This document shows, piece after piece, positions 33,990 to 42,343 of a stretch of 64,000 nt of DNA. Numbering within the stretch: the first letter of the stretch is position 1; the number at the start of each line of letters is the position of its first letter. The stretch lies in contig JACJYG010000015.1 in NCBI GenBank assembly GCA_020636215.1, positions 1 through 64,000 of the forward strand. Reading direction: 5' to 3'. This DNA is from Lewinellaceae bacterium. GTDB lineage: Bacteria > Bacteroidota > Bacteroidia > Chitinophagales > Saprospiraceae. The position numbers and the translations under genes are program-made. The notes below the pieces were generated by a model. It was given only the letters and a program-made list of their open reading frames with translations. It was not told the origin of the DNA and ran no database searches.

Positions 33990-34550
33990 AAACTACCACC
34001 TATTGAAAATAGGTGGGTTTGATTGACGGACGACTGAAAGTCGTCTCTTACTTTACTCAAGCAAAAAGTTGTCTTGAGACGGATCTGTAGGTTTCCTATG
34101 GTGCTCCAAGTACTCCTGAACCATCTCATCTGTGATGTTCCCTGTACTCCAGGCACTATAGCCTGTTGCCCATAAATGCTGGCCCCAGTAGCGCTTCTTC
34201 AAGCCGGGAAACTCTTTTTGCAGTAGCCGGGAACTACGCCCTTTGAACTGCTTCATTATCTCGCTTATTGATCGCTTCGCTGGGTACTCTATATGCATGT
34301 GGACATGATCTTTGCTTACTACTCCCTTTAGTATCTCTATCTCCATAGACTCGCAATCTTGGAGCAACAAGTCCCGGCAGCGTACTTGTACCTCTCCTTT
34401 CAAAACTTGATAGCGATACTTCGTCACCCATACTAAATGGCACGTCAAGCGGGTGAGTATGTGAGCCCCTACGATATTTTTTCATGCCGCTTTTGGCATA
34501 AATTTATCAAAATGAAATTTACCGCACTAAAGTGCGGGGTTTTAGACCCT
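33990..34550 (-). mobile_element. IS200/IS605-type insertion element
   Basis: A tnpA-like gene lies between two subterminal hairpins: CCACCTATTGAAAATAGGTGG-type pairing at 33996-34016 and CCGCACTAAAGTGCGG at 34522-34537. A second hairpin (GACGACTGAAAGTCGTC) lies at about 34029-34045. No inverted terminal repeats are seen, as expected for this HUH family. It sits inside the cargo-4 leader gene. Exact ends cannot be fixed without a second copy. Confidence 0.8.
34053..34448 (-). CDS. tnpA: IS200-type TnpA (HUH/Y1 transposase), N-terminally frameshifted
   Basis: Y1-transposase signature: HLVWVTKYRYQVLKG, the HUH-type motif in SKDHVHMHIEYP, FKGRSSRLLQKEFPGLKKRY, WGQHLWATGYSAWSTGNITD and the end YLEHH. 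The normal beginning (KKYRRG-H) is present at 34485 in another frame, so a small indel near 34465 separates it. The remaining frame could start only at TTG 34448. This probably inactivates or weakens the transposase unless frameshifting occurs. The usual catalytic Tyr region is represented by the NITDEMVQEYLEHH helix. Confidence 0.88.
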   Translation of the reverse strand: MTCHLVWVTKYRYQVLKGEVQVRCRDLLLQDCESMEIEILKGVVSKDHVHMHIEYPAKRSISEIMKQFKGRSSRLLQKEFPGLKKRYWGQHLWATGYSAWSTGNITDEMVQEYLEHHRKPTDPSQDNFLLE

Positions 34551-34754
34551 TTTTTGAGACCAATAAACCCCTTCATCAACTTCATTGAAAAATTGTTTTG
34601 AAGCATGCGAATTTGAATTGGAAGAAGAGGTTTTGGAAGCATTCGTTTTCATAGGTTATCAATATTAATAATCTTCGGAATAGAACAGAACGGGATATTA
34701 TCCTCTCAAAAATTCCTAAAAAACACTTTCATGATTTGAGATTTAAGGTTTTAG

Positions 34755-37565
34755 TCATGAAACTGAACTTACAAGCTCAACTCCAAAACCCCCACCCCAC
34801 CCCCCTGACAAACCACCACTCCCCCGCAACTCATTAAAAGCAATAGAGGCGGAGCGCAAGTCTTCAATTTCCCGTTCCAAAAACAAAGCCCAATGCTCAG
34901 GCGCAGGCAATGAACCCGCTGGCGCCAGCCAAAGCCCGTAGAGCCTTGCCTGATGCGCCCTGGCCGGGATTGCCCCCCTTGTATTTTCAATCTTCACCTC
35001 CCAGGGGCCGGGGCCGGCGGCTTCCAGGGCAATGCCTGCCAGCACGAAAGTAGACACAAAGGTCAACTCATCAGCGGTGGGGCGATCGAATCTTTCCTGA
35101 TCCGCCAGTGAAATCTGAAAAATGCCATCTCCCCCGGGGGTGTACAAGGACAACTGATAATCAATCCCTTCCACCGGCGATCCATCCTCGTGAACCGGGA
35201 AAAAATTATAGCCATGCACCACCAGCGCCAAATCCCCCGATTCAGGCGCCGGCACGGGGTCCCGATCGCCCCGCCAGCGGGGAGTGCACAGCGGGGGTCG
35301 CATCGCCTTCCAGGCCTTGCCGGGCACGTCGAGCAATTGATTGATGTCTTCCCCTTCTTGCCCGTGCCGGTGGATCCAGGGGCTGCCCGTTTCGAGCAGG
35401 CAAATGGCTCTGGCCCGGTGGCTGCTGGAAGCCTTTAGCTCCCTCCAATGGGTCGGGGCGCTGGGGCTATGTTCCTCCCAAAGCGGCGGGATCATCGTTC
35501 CCGTTGCTTCATCTACGACAGCATCGTGGATTTCCCACATCCAATCGAGTAAGGCCCGGGTGTACGCCAGCGTGTGCTGCATGCCCTGTACCCGCAGGTA
35601 TTGCTCGCTGGACAGGCCCCTCGTGATGGAGGCCTGGTGGAGATGCTCTTCCAGCGTATCCAGCAGGCCGGGTGTGAACAGGCACATCGCCTCCCAGTAG
35701 GGATTATTCAGCCCACCACCTGGCAATTCCAGGCCGGATGCGGTGGCGGCATCTTCCATGGCGGTATAATAGTCGTATAGATGTTCTCCGGCAGTGGGGC
35801 CGAAAAGCCCGTAGCAGTAGTCCCGGATCAAATCATCCGGCTCCGCTTCCATGTCCCACAGCAGGCGCGCTGCTACGTAGTACGCCAGGCCATTGGTGCC
35901 GTAGTTATCGGTGAATTGGCTCCACAGGCCCGCCAGGCCATCTTCCTGGAATTGCGCGAGGTCCTCTTTTATGCTGTGCACCATGGACCAGGGCAGGCCG
36001 AGCCAGCGGTTTTGGTGGTAGTATTCGTAAAGCAGCATCCGTTGGCCGTCGCCCAGGCGGTCCAGCCAGGCGGTATAATCGGCGTATACCCGGCGGTTGA
36101 TGCCGGTGAAGATGCAGTCTTCGGTATCTGTATGGGTTAGGGCATGGTTGTGTTCGGAGGATTGGGCGAAGAGCACCTTGACATTGTCTCGTGGTGTCAA
36201 TGCTGGATCGGCTGGGGGCGCCTGGTAGGAGGCGTAGGCGGCCATGATAAGCGTCAGGCCCGGGTGGGAATCGGCGATTTGCCCGGCGACGCGGTTCGTC
36301 AGTTGCAGGATCAGGGCGGAATTCAGGCGGTTTTCGGGGCCGTCGTAGTCCTTCAAGCTTTCACAATCGGCACAGGGACAGGAACGGTAGCTGTCTTCGG
36401 GCATCATCACGATGGCATCTACCTCGCGAGGGGAGGCCGCCAGGTTCCTGATCCCGGACACGAAGGCAGTGACGGTATCTTCATTGGTAACGCAGAGGTA
36501 GCTTTTGCCGTCTTCTCCGGTGTGATACACTTCACAGCCGTCGCCATTTCTAAGGATCTGCCCCCAGCTATGTGCCCGGCGGTTGATCACGTATTCGCCG
36601 GGGATCGGCCCGTCGCTTCCGAAGCGCACCACGTTTTGGTAATTGCGCCGCCCCCAGCGCCGCATCTCTTCATCGTATTTCAGCTCGCGCACTCCCCGGA
36701 TCCGGAAACTGGGCTGAAATACCTCGCCCGTACGGGGGCAGGGCGGCCGGACGAACAGGGTGGCGCGTTCCGGCGGGACAACTTCTCCTAATGTCCCCGG
36801 AAAATACCAGCCGCAGCCCAGGCATTCCAGCAGGCGCGTCACGGCAAAGTGGGTGGCCAGCTCAGAGGCGCCCGCCAGAAAGAGGTCGTTGAATGTGGGG
36901 TTACTTTCATTAGGGTGGGATCGGATGATAAAGCCTTCTTCGCCGAGCACTTCCGGTTCAAGCCCGGCGCCTTCCGGGGTAGTGATGATGACGGCGGGGC
37001 CCTCCGGGCGCTCGGGCAATATTTCGTAATCAATTCCTGTCAGCCGATTCAGATATTCCGCCAGATCCTCTGCCGCCGCCTGCAGGTGGGTTTCGGTATA
37101 AACCAGCTTCACCATCGGCCGGCCTTCGTAGGCAAAGAGGATGTCACCTTCGGCCGCGTCGAAACCTTCCGGGCGTTCTTCACCTTCTACCTTATAAGCG
37201 ATCGCTTCGATCCGGGAAGCCCAATCCGATGCCCAGTTGATATGGACGCTTCTTTCGCTGAGGGCTTCTTTTTCCAATGAGAAGCCCCGGTACCCGAGCC
37301 AGTCTTCTCCCTCGGGCAGGCGGGATTCCCGCGGCGGGCGCCACAGGCTGCGGAACCAGCCCACCCACCCCCACCAGGTTCGGGTTCGAAAGCTGGTAAC
37401 GGCGAGATGCACGGCCGGCGGTTGGAGAAAAATCCCGCTTCCGCCGATAGTTGTCATCCCGGCCCCTTCCGCATCGCCTGTAACTCGGTGTTCTCCGAAG
37501 TGCAGGGTGGTGCTCCCGGTGATGGATTCCGGAAGCAGGGCGCCGGATAGAATCTTTATTGCCAT
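34755..37565 (-). CDS. DUF4838 / GH67-like protein next to the eCIS cargo genes (936 aa)
   Basis: Residues ~150-260 look like the alpha-glucuronidase-type N-terminal domain (LQAAAEDLAEYLNRLTGIDY, EEGFIIRSHPNESNPTFNDL, HFAVTRLLECLGCGWYFPGT). They are followed by a DUF4838 barrel (VDAIVMMPEDSYRSCPCADC, MLLYEYYHQNRWLGLPWSMV, GLAGLWSQFTDNYGTNGLAY). Secreted DUF4838 proteins usually have a signal peptide; this one starts MAIKILSGALLPESITGST with none. A C-terminal beta-sandwich-like part follows. With eCIS genes on both sides, it may be a particle-borne glycan-binding or glycan-cleaving protein, for example a fibre. That is inference. Confidence 0.75.
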   Translation of the reverse strand: MAIKILSGALLPESITGSTTLHFGEHRVTGDAEGAGMTTIGGSGIFLQPPAVHLAVTSFRTRTWWGWVGWFRSLWRPPRESRLPEGEDWLGYRGFSLEKEALSERSVHINWASDWASRIEAIAYKVEGEERPEGFDAAEGDILFAYEGRPMVKLVYTETHLQAAAEDLAEYLNRLTGIDYEILPERPEGPAVIITTPEGAGLEPEVLGEEGFIIRSHPNESNPTFNDLFLAGASELATHFAVTRLLECLGCGWYFPGTLGEVVPPERATLFVRPPCPRTGEVFQPSFRIRGVRELKYDEEMRRWGRRNYQNVVRFGSDGPIPGEYVINRRAHSWGQILRNGDGCEVYHTGEDGKSYLCVTNEDTVTAFVSGIRNLAASPREVDAIVMMPEDSYRSCPCADCESLKDYDGPENRLNSALILQLTNRVAGQIADSHPGLTLIMAAYASYQAPPADPALTPRDNVKVLFAQSSEHNHALTHTDTEDCIFTGINRRVYADYTAWLDRLGDGQRMLLYEYYHQNRWLGLPWSMVHSIKEDLAQFQEDGLAGLWSQFTDNYGTNGLAYYVAARLLWDMEAEPDDLIRDYCYGLFGPTAGEHLYDYYTAMEDAATASGLELPGGGLNNPYWEAMCLFTPGLLDTLEEHLHQASITRGLSSEQYLRVQGMQHTLAYTRALLDWMWEIHDAVVDEATGTMIPPLWEEHSPSAPTHWRELKASSSHRARAICLLETGSPWIHRHGQEGEDINQLLDVPGKAWKAMRPPLCTPRWRGDRDPVPAPESGDLALVVHGYNFFPVHEDGSPVEGIDYQLSLYTPGGDGIFQISLADQERFDRPTADELTFVSTFVLAGIALEAAGPGPWEVKIENTRGAIPARAHQARLYGLWLAPAGSLPAPEHWALFLEREIEDLRSASIAFNELRGSGGLSGGWGGGFGVELVSSVS

Positions 37566-37617
37566 TGCATTTGCTTTTATCTTCCCCTTATTACCCCTTG
37601 AAACTAATAACCCTATA

Positions 37618-39183
37618 CTAATGCCTGATCACTGTCGGCGGCGGTGGAGCGGCCGATTTCACCTGAATATATATCGCTTTTTCATTGTTTCTGTCATTAC
37701 TCTCCGTGATCTGGTTTCGGGGATCTATCTGGACTTTAGTCCGCAGGCGGTTATTAGCCTCGCGATAACCGTCGTATTCAAGGCTTATGGTAGTTGTAGC
37801 GCCGGCATCGAGGCCGGAAACACTTCTTCCCTTCGTGGGTTGGGATTGAGAGGCATCAGCCCACCAACTGACTAAAAATAGGCCTGGCGCCCGGCCCCCG
37901 CTATTTTTGATTGTAACCTTGATCTCAACTTTTTCCCCGACTTTCGGAGTCGCAGGGGTCAAAATAAAGCTTGTAATGCTCAAATCCGGCAAATTGCTGG
38001 GAGGCGCCGGCCTGGCCGGAGATTCAAATACATGAGTGGTAGGCGGGGGAGGAGTCTCTGGGCGCGCCTTCACGCTAAGGCTAAACCGCCGCTCGTTATT
38101 ATTTTCATTACTTTCTTCGGCTTCTCTGACGAAATCTACTATGGCCTTGGTCGTAATTTGTTCATATGGCCGATTGTATCCGCGGTAGGACATAGTAATG
38201 GTCTCGGTTACACCTGCTTCCAGTCCGGCAATGTTTTCGACACAAGAAGTGCTTGGTGAATTGGCATCCGCCCACCAGGCCACCCTGAATGGGCCGGCTC
38301 TTTTCTCGCCCTGGTTTTTAATAGCGACCCTGATGGTTATCGGCGCTCCCTGGATGGCCGGATCGGGAATAATTTGAAGGCCCCTGACCACTAAATCGGG
38401 TTTTGGGGCTTCAACATATTCTTCATGCCTGTTTTCCCCGTTTTCAGCGATATCTGTCCTCCCACTGGTATCGGTACGCCTTTCAATATCTGCAGGCTCT
38501 TCAATATTAATCTCCCCGTTGGCGCCTTCAGCCCTTCCGGTTTCGGTGCGCTCTGTATTGTCTGAGTTTTTCCCATTATCCGTGCTTTTGCCACTTCCAA
38601 TAATATTGATCATTGCGAAAACGCCAAACGCAATGACTGCCACTGCGGCCACAGCGAACAGGATTGCCTTTACAGGGATTTCCCTTTTGTTTTTTGGAAG
38701 CGATGATAGAGGGGCTGCCTGCACTTTATCAGGGGCTGAGCCAATTTGCTCTTTGGCAATGGGCGACAGCCCTAATGCCTCCCTGCAGGTATTCAGCATC
38801 GAGAAAACTTCAGGATCGACCTTGTAAGTAATTGCTTCGGTGAGCAGGTCAAGCGCTTTTTCAAAATCTTGGGCATAGAAGGCAACTTTTCCAGAGTCCA
38901 CCACTTGTTCAAACAAGTAGTTTTTGATGCCCTGGTCTTTATCCATTTCATCGATTAGGGACAAGATAGCAGCGCTGATCTTTATCTTTTCGCGGGCTTC
39001 CTCTTGCGAAAGCACTCCAAGCCGCTCTTTGTGTTGCACTTCTTCCCGGCGCTTGCTCAGGAGGAGGATCTCGTTGGTAAACTTGGGATGGCCTTTGGTT
39101 GCCAGATCGAGGAGTTTCTCTATTACCTCCTTTTCTTTCCCAGCTCCAACATCTTTGCGTAATTTGAACAGAAACGTTTCCAT
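37618..39183 (-). CDS. EAD11-like, membrane-anchored protein with two CARDB domains (521 aa)
   Basis: Residues 1-95 resemble effector-associated domain 11 (EVIEKLLDLATKGHPKFTNE, ILLLSKRREEVQHKERLGVL, EKIKISAAILSLIDEM), an adaptor domain known from bacterial conflict systems. A helical region, a membrane helix (~170-195, VKAILFAVAAVAVIAFGVFA) and a low-complexity linker follow. Two CARDB Ig-like domains come next (PDLVVRGLQIIPDPAIQGAP and PDLSITSFILTPATPKVGEK), each with WWADA and ES-N-NNE motifs. The predicted topology puts EAD11 inside and CARDB outside. EAD domains recruit partners by homotypic contact, so another EAD11 protein elsewhere in the genome is expected. Confidence 0.78.
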   Translation of the reverse strand: METFLFKLRKDVGAGKEKEVIEKLLDLATKGHPKFTNEILLLSKRREEVQHKERLGVLSQEEAREKIKISAAILSLIDEMDKDQGIKNYLFEQVVDSGKVAFYAQDFEKALDLLTEAITYKVDPEVFSMLNTCREALGLSPIAKEQIGSAPDKVQAAPLSSLPKNKREIPVKAILFAVAAVAVIAFGVFAMINIIGSGKSTDNGKNSDNTERTETGRAEGANGEINIEEPADIERRTDTSGRTDIAENGENRHEEYVEAPKPDLVVRGLQIIPDPAIQGAPITIRVAIKNQGEKRAGPFRVAWWADANSPSTSCVENIAGLEAGVTETITMSYRGYNRPYEQITTKAIVDFVREAEESNENNNERRFSLSVKARPETPPPPTTHVFESPARPAPPSNLPDLSITSFILTPATPKVGEKVEIKVTIKNSGGRAPGLFLVSWWADASQSQPTKGRSVSGLDAGATTTISLEYDGYREANNRLRTKVQIDPRNQITESNDRNNEKAIYIQVKSAAPPPPTVIRH

Positions 39184-39432
39184 TAAGTTATTTTGTTAAT
39201 TTAATATCTCCTTTTTTCTTCACATCCCGAATGAATTCTTTCAAGAAAAGAAGTGATTTTTATCATTGATTTTCAATGCATTAAGTTGTAATTTAATTTT
39301 TTGAGCCCGGGCTTTTTCCCTTCCTTTTTAACTGAAAATTTACTTGAAAAAACGCTTGGAAAAACGTACCTTAAAAAGAGGATGTTTACGGGAAGAAGGG
39401 GGGGAAGTTGAACCTTGAACCACAAAAACCAA

Positions 39433-40962
39433 ATGCCCATGCCTACCAACAATTCATCAACCTACACTTACCGCAATGGTAAAAAGCCCCCCCTCCGGAA
39501 AATGCCGGATCAGATTGTGGCCAGGGTCAAGCCGGAACAGCTTAAGGCCATGGGCTTCGAAACCGTCGAGCAGGTCTCTCCTGCGTCCACCCGCATCCGG
39601 ATGACGGCGGCGGAGGTGGAACCGGCCATGAGCCGGCTGCGCGAGGTAGCGCCGACCCACCACGCCTACGTGCGCGAGGCGACAGAAGAAGAGTTTCTGA
39701 TCACCGACCGTTTGTTCATCACCTTTAAAGAGGGCATTTCGGAAGCCGAGGTGGATACCTTCGCCGGGAAATACGCCCTGGTGAAAAAGAAAAAGTACAA
39801 TGAGCGGGATTACCTCTTTCAACTCACCGACCACACCGGCATGAACCCGGTCAAGGTAGTGGTCCGGCTGACGGAAGACGAACCGCTGGTAGAACTGGCC
39901 GATCACTCCCTCAACCATCGGATGAAAAAATATGACTTTGAGCTGCCGGACGATCCCGAGTATTTCGAGCAATGGCACTTACACCGGCACCATCTCAATC
40001 TGGATTTCGACCTCCGTTCATCCACCCGCTGCGAAGAGGCCTGGCAATTGCTGGGCCACTACGGCAGCCCCGATGTGGTCGTTGGCATTACCGACGACGG
40101 CTGCCGGATGGACCATGTCGATTTTAATTCGGATCAGAAATTCGCTTCCTGGGGTTATTTCAAAGGCAACCGGCTGATCACCCGTGATGACTTTGACGCC
40201 CGGCCGGCAAACATGTACGTATCGGGTGAAAACCATGGCACCTCGGTGGCCGGTGTCATCGCCGGAGAAGTGGACGCCACCCATACGGTGGGTGCGGCTC
40301 CCGGCTGTCGGCTGCTGCCTATCAGGTGGGAATCGAACCAATATGGCCTTCTTGTCAATGAAGATAAACTGATAGAAGCGCTTGATCATGTAGCAGACAA
40401 AGTCGATATCCTGTCCAATTCCTGGGGTTCTACCCCGATAGACGATTGGCCGGGGGTGGTCGTCAGCCTGGCGCCGCCTTCGGGCAAAACGGTGATCCTG
40501 CACAACCGGAAGGGTGGGAGTGAAAATGGACTGAAGCAAACCTACGATCTGCAAAGCCTACCCCAACTGAATGCCCTCAATGGAGAAAGCATCCTGGGCA
40601 ATTGGGTTTTAAAGGTAGAAGGCCAGGCAGCTATGGACCGCGGGCAGCTCAATAGCTGGTCGCTACACCTGCTGATCGACCCCACGGAAATGATCGAGAT
40701 CGCCGAGCAGCCAGGGGTTACGATCCCCGACAACCAGCCGGAGGGCATCGAGCGCAGCCTGCAATTGGCCCGGGAAGGCCGGATCAGGGGCCTGGAAGTA
40801 TCGATCGACATTACCCATACCTATATCGGCGACCTGAAGGTGTCCCTGGTGGCTCCTGACGGCGCCAAGGCCCTGTTGCACGACCGCTCCGGCGGCGGCA
40901 TGGACAACCTGATCCGGACGTATCCTCTGGACGCTACGCCTGCACTGGCGGCGCTGAAATAA
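39433..40962 (+). CDS. Subtilase-like protein with internal deletion, fused to P-domains (509 aa)
   Basis: S8 features: a prodomain-like front, catalytic Asp in VVVGITDDGCRMDHVDF, His in GENHGTSVAGVIAGE and the NSWGS motif. The half that should contain the GTSMA serine is absent. From STPIDDWPG the sequence jumps into the middle of a proprotein-convertase P-domain (VVVSLAPPSGKTVILHNRKG, LGNWVLKVEGQAAMDRGQLN). A second P-domain (SIDITHTYIGDLKVSLVAPD) stops early at PALAALK. The frame is kept, so it may be a stable inactive protein. ATG 39433 is used in place of the in-frame TTG 39415. It sits 17 bp before the ATPase gene. Confidence 0.78.
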   Translation: MPMPTNNSSTYTYRNGKKPPLRKMPDQIVARVKPEQLKAMGFETVEQVSPASTRIRMTAAEVEPAMSRLREVAPTHHAYVREATEEEFLITDRLFITFKEGISEAEVDTFAGKYALVKKKKYNERDYLFQLTDHTGMNPVKVVVRLTEDEPLVELADHSLNHRMKKYDFELPDDPEYFEQWHLHRHHLNLDFDLRSSTRCEEAWQLLGHYGSPDVVVGITDDGCRMDHVDFNSDQKFASWGYFKGNRLITRDDFDARPANMYVSGENHGTSVAGVIAGEVDATHTVGAAPGCRLLPIRWESNQYGLLVNEDKLIEALDHVADKVDILSNSWGSTPIDDWPGVVVSLAPPSGKTVILHNRKGGSENGLKQTYDLQSLPQLNALNGESILGNWVLKVEGQAAMDRGQLNSWSLHLLIDPTEMIEIAEQPGVTIPDNQPEGIERSLQLAREGRIRGLEVSIDITHTYIGDLKVSLVAPDGAKALLHDRSGGGMDNLIRTYPLDATPALAALK

Positions 40963-40979
40963 TACTGAAATTCAAAACC

Positions 40980-42311
40980 ATGCCCCATACCAATCTCACT
41001 TATGCCTTCTCCTTCCTCGAACAGCTCGTCCGCAGGCGGCTGGAGCAGGAACTGAAGAACGAAGGCCGCCCTTCCGAGCCGGCGCCCATGCCATCCTTCA
41101 GCGAAGACGACGGCTCCCCCTTCACCTATTTTCTGCACAACTACCGCCCCACCCGCGACGAACTGGCCACCCTGCTGATGGCTCTGGCGCCCAACGTCTA
41201 CCCCCATTTCTTTGACGCTCTCATCTCCGAATACCTGCCCAAGGGAGGGGAATTTCCGGCCATCGGCGGCATCAAGGGAAAAAATCACCGGGGCACCATC
41301 CCCACCGGGGAGACGGTGTTGTTCCTCCTGGCGGGCAATGACCTGAACCGGCGCTTCGAGGTGCAGCAACTCTTCAGCGCCGGGCACTTCTTCGAACGGG
41401 AAAAGATCCTCTACCTGGAAGATATGAAACCCGGCGAGCCGCCTATGAGCGGCCGCCTCATCCTCGATCCGGATTATACAGAGCTGTTTACCATCGGCCG
41501 GATACCCATCCCCCGCCTGACCACCAATTTCCCGGCCCTGCACCTCACCACCGAACTGGAATGGGACGACCTGGTGCTCAACGACTATACCGCCTCGCAA
41601 ATCCGGGAGCTGGAACACTGGGTGCAGTACAACGATACCCTGATGTACAACTGGGGTATGTACAAAAAGCTGAAGCCGGGCTACCGGGCGCTCTTCTACG
41701 GCCCGCCCGGCACGGGCAAGACTTTTACGGCCTCCCTGCTCGGCAAATACACCGGCCGGGAAGTGTTCAAGATAGACCTGTCGATGGTGATCTCCAAATA
41801 CATCGGCGAAACGGAAAAAAACCTGGCCACCCTCTTCGATAAAGCCCAGAACAAGGACTGGATCCTTTTCTTCGACGAGGCGGACGCCATCTTCGGCAAG
41901 CGTACCAACGTGCGCGACGCCCACGATAAATACGCTAACCAGGAAGTGTCCTATCTCCTCCAACGGATCGAACTCTACCCGGGCCTGGCCATCCTGGCGT
42001 CCAACTTCAAAAGCAATATCGACGAGGCTTTCATCCGGCGCTTCAATTCCATTATTTACTTCCCCGTCCCTGCCATGCCCGAACGCTTGCGTATCTGGCA
42101 GAAAGCCTTTCCCGGGAACGTGGCTTTCGCTGAAGACGTCGACTTTCGCCGCTTCGCTCAGCAACATGAACTCACCGGCTCCCACATCATGAACATCGTA
42201 CAGACCACCTGCCTGGAAGCCCTTAGCCGGAATACACACACCATCACTTCGGATATGATACGGGCAGCCATCCAGAAAGAACTATCCAAAGAGGAAAAGA
42301 TCGGGAGGTGA
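40980..42311 (+). CDS. eCIS AAA+ ATPase (Afp15/Pvc15-like, 443 aa)
   Basis: AAA+ ATPase with Walker A GPPGTGKT (241-248), Walker B WILFFDEADAIFGKR (D299-E300), sensor region AILASNFKSNIDEAFIRRFN with the arginine finger, and the N-terminal domain typical for Afp15-like proteins (NYRPTRDELATLLMALAPNV, GETVLFLLAGNDLNRRFEVQ). In Afp/PVC this ATPase is needed for proper particle assembly or cargo loading. Here it is separated from the structural genes by the cargo and accessory genes, but follows the subtilase-like gene in the same direction. Confidence 0.92.
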   Translation: MPHTNLTYAFSFLEQLVRRRLEQELKNEGRPSEPAPMPSFSEDDGSPFTYFLHNYRPTRDELATLLMALAPNVYPHFFDALISEYLPKGGEFPAIGGIKGKNHRGTIPTGETVLFLLAGNDLNRRFEVQQLFSAGHFFEREKILYLEDMKPGEPPMSGRLILDPDYTELFTIGRIPIPRLTTNFPALHLTTELEWDDLVLNDYTASQIRELEHWVQYNDTLMYNWGMYKKLKPGYRALFYGPPGTGKTFTASLLGKYTGREVFKIDLSMVISKYIGETEKNLATLFDKAQNKDWILFFDEADAIFGKRTNVRDAHDKYANQEVSYLLQRIELYPGLAILASNFKSNIDEAFIRRFNSIIYFPVPAMPERLRIWQKAFPGNVAFAEDVDFRRFAQQHELTGSHIMNIVQTTCLEALSRNTHTITSDMIRAAIQKELSKEEKIGR

Positions 42312-42343
42312 AACCCATTAATCCTGGTAATCCTTTAATCTGA

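Larger units (their letters stand above)
33791..34652 (-). pseudogene. eCIS cargo 4 leader gene broken by an IS200/IS605 element
   Basis: On the minus strand ATG at 34652 begins MKTNASKTSSSNSNSHASKQ-FFNEVDEGVYWS, which parallels the start of cargo 1 (MKTNIERSD). The frame then runs into the IS. On the other side of the IS the same strand reads IFSPLSIQPKLTIDQPKEEY, then GQEADKMVNRVSIMSTNENV and QAKSGATKSGHTAME, ending at 33791-33793. This is the shared cargo leader (PKLTIGQP-YE-EADAM). No DUF4157 core or toxin follows the leader, so even before IS insertion it was a short protein or a truncated gene. It runs opposite to cargos 1-3. Confidence 0.8.

Noticed and set aside
34234..34485. Separate 83-aa gene MKKYRRG... 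on the minus strand
   Set aside because: Its first residues are the displaced start of the IS200 transposase; the rest is out of frame and meaningless.
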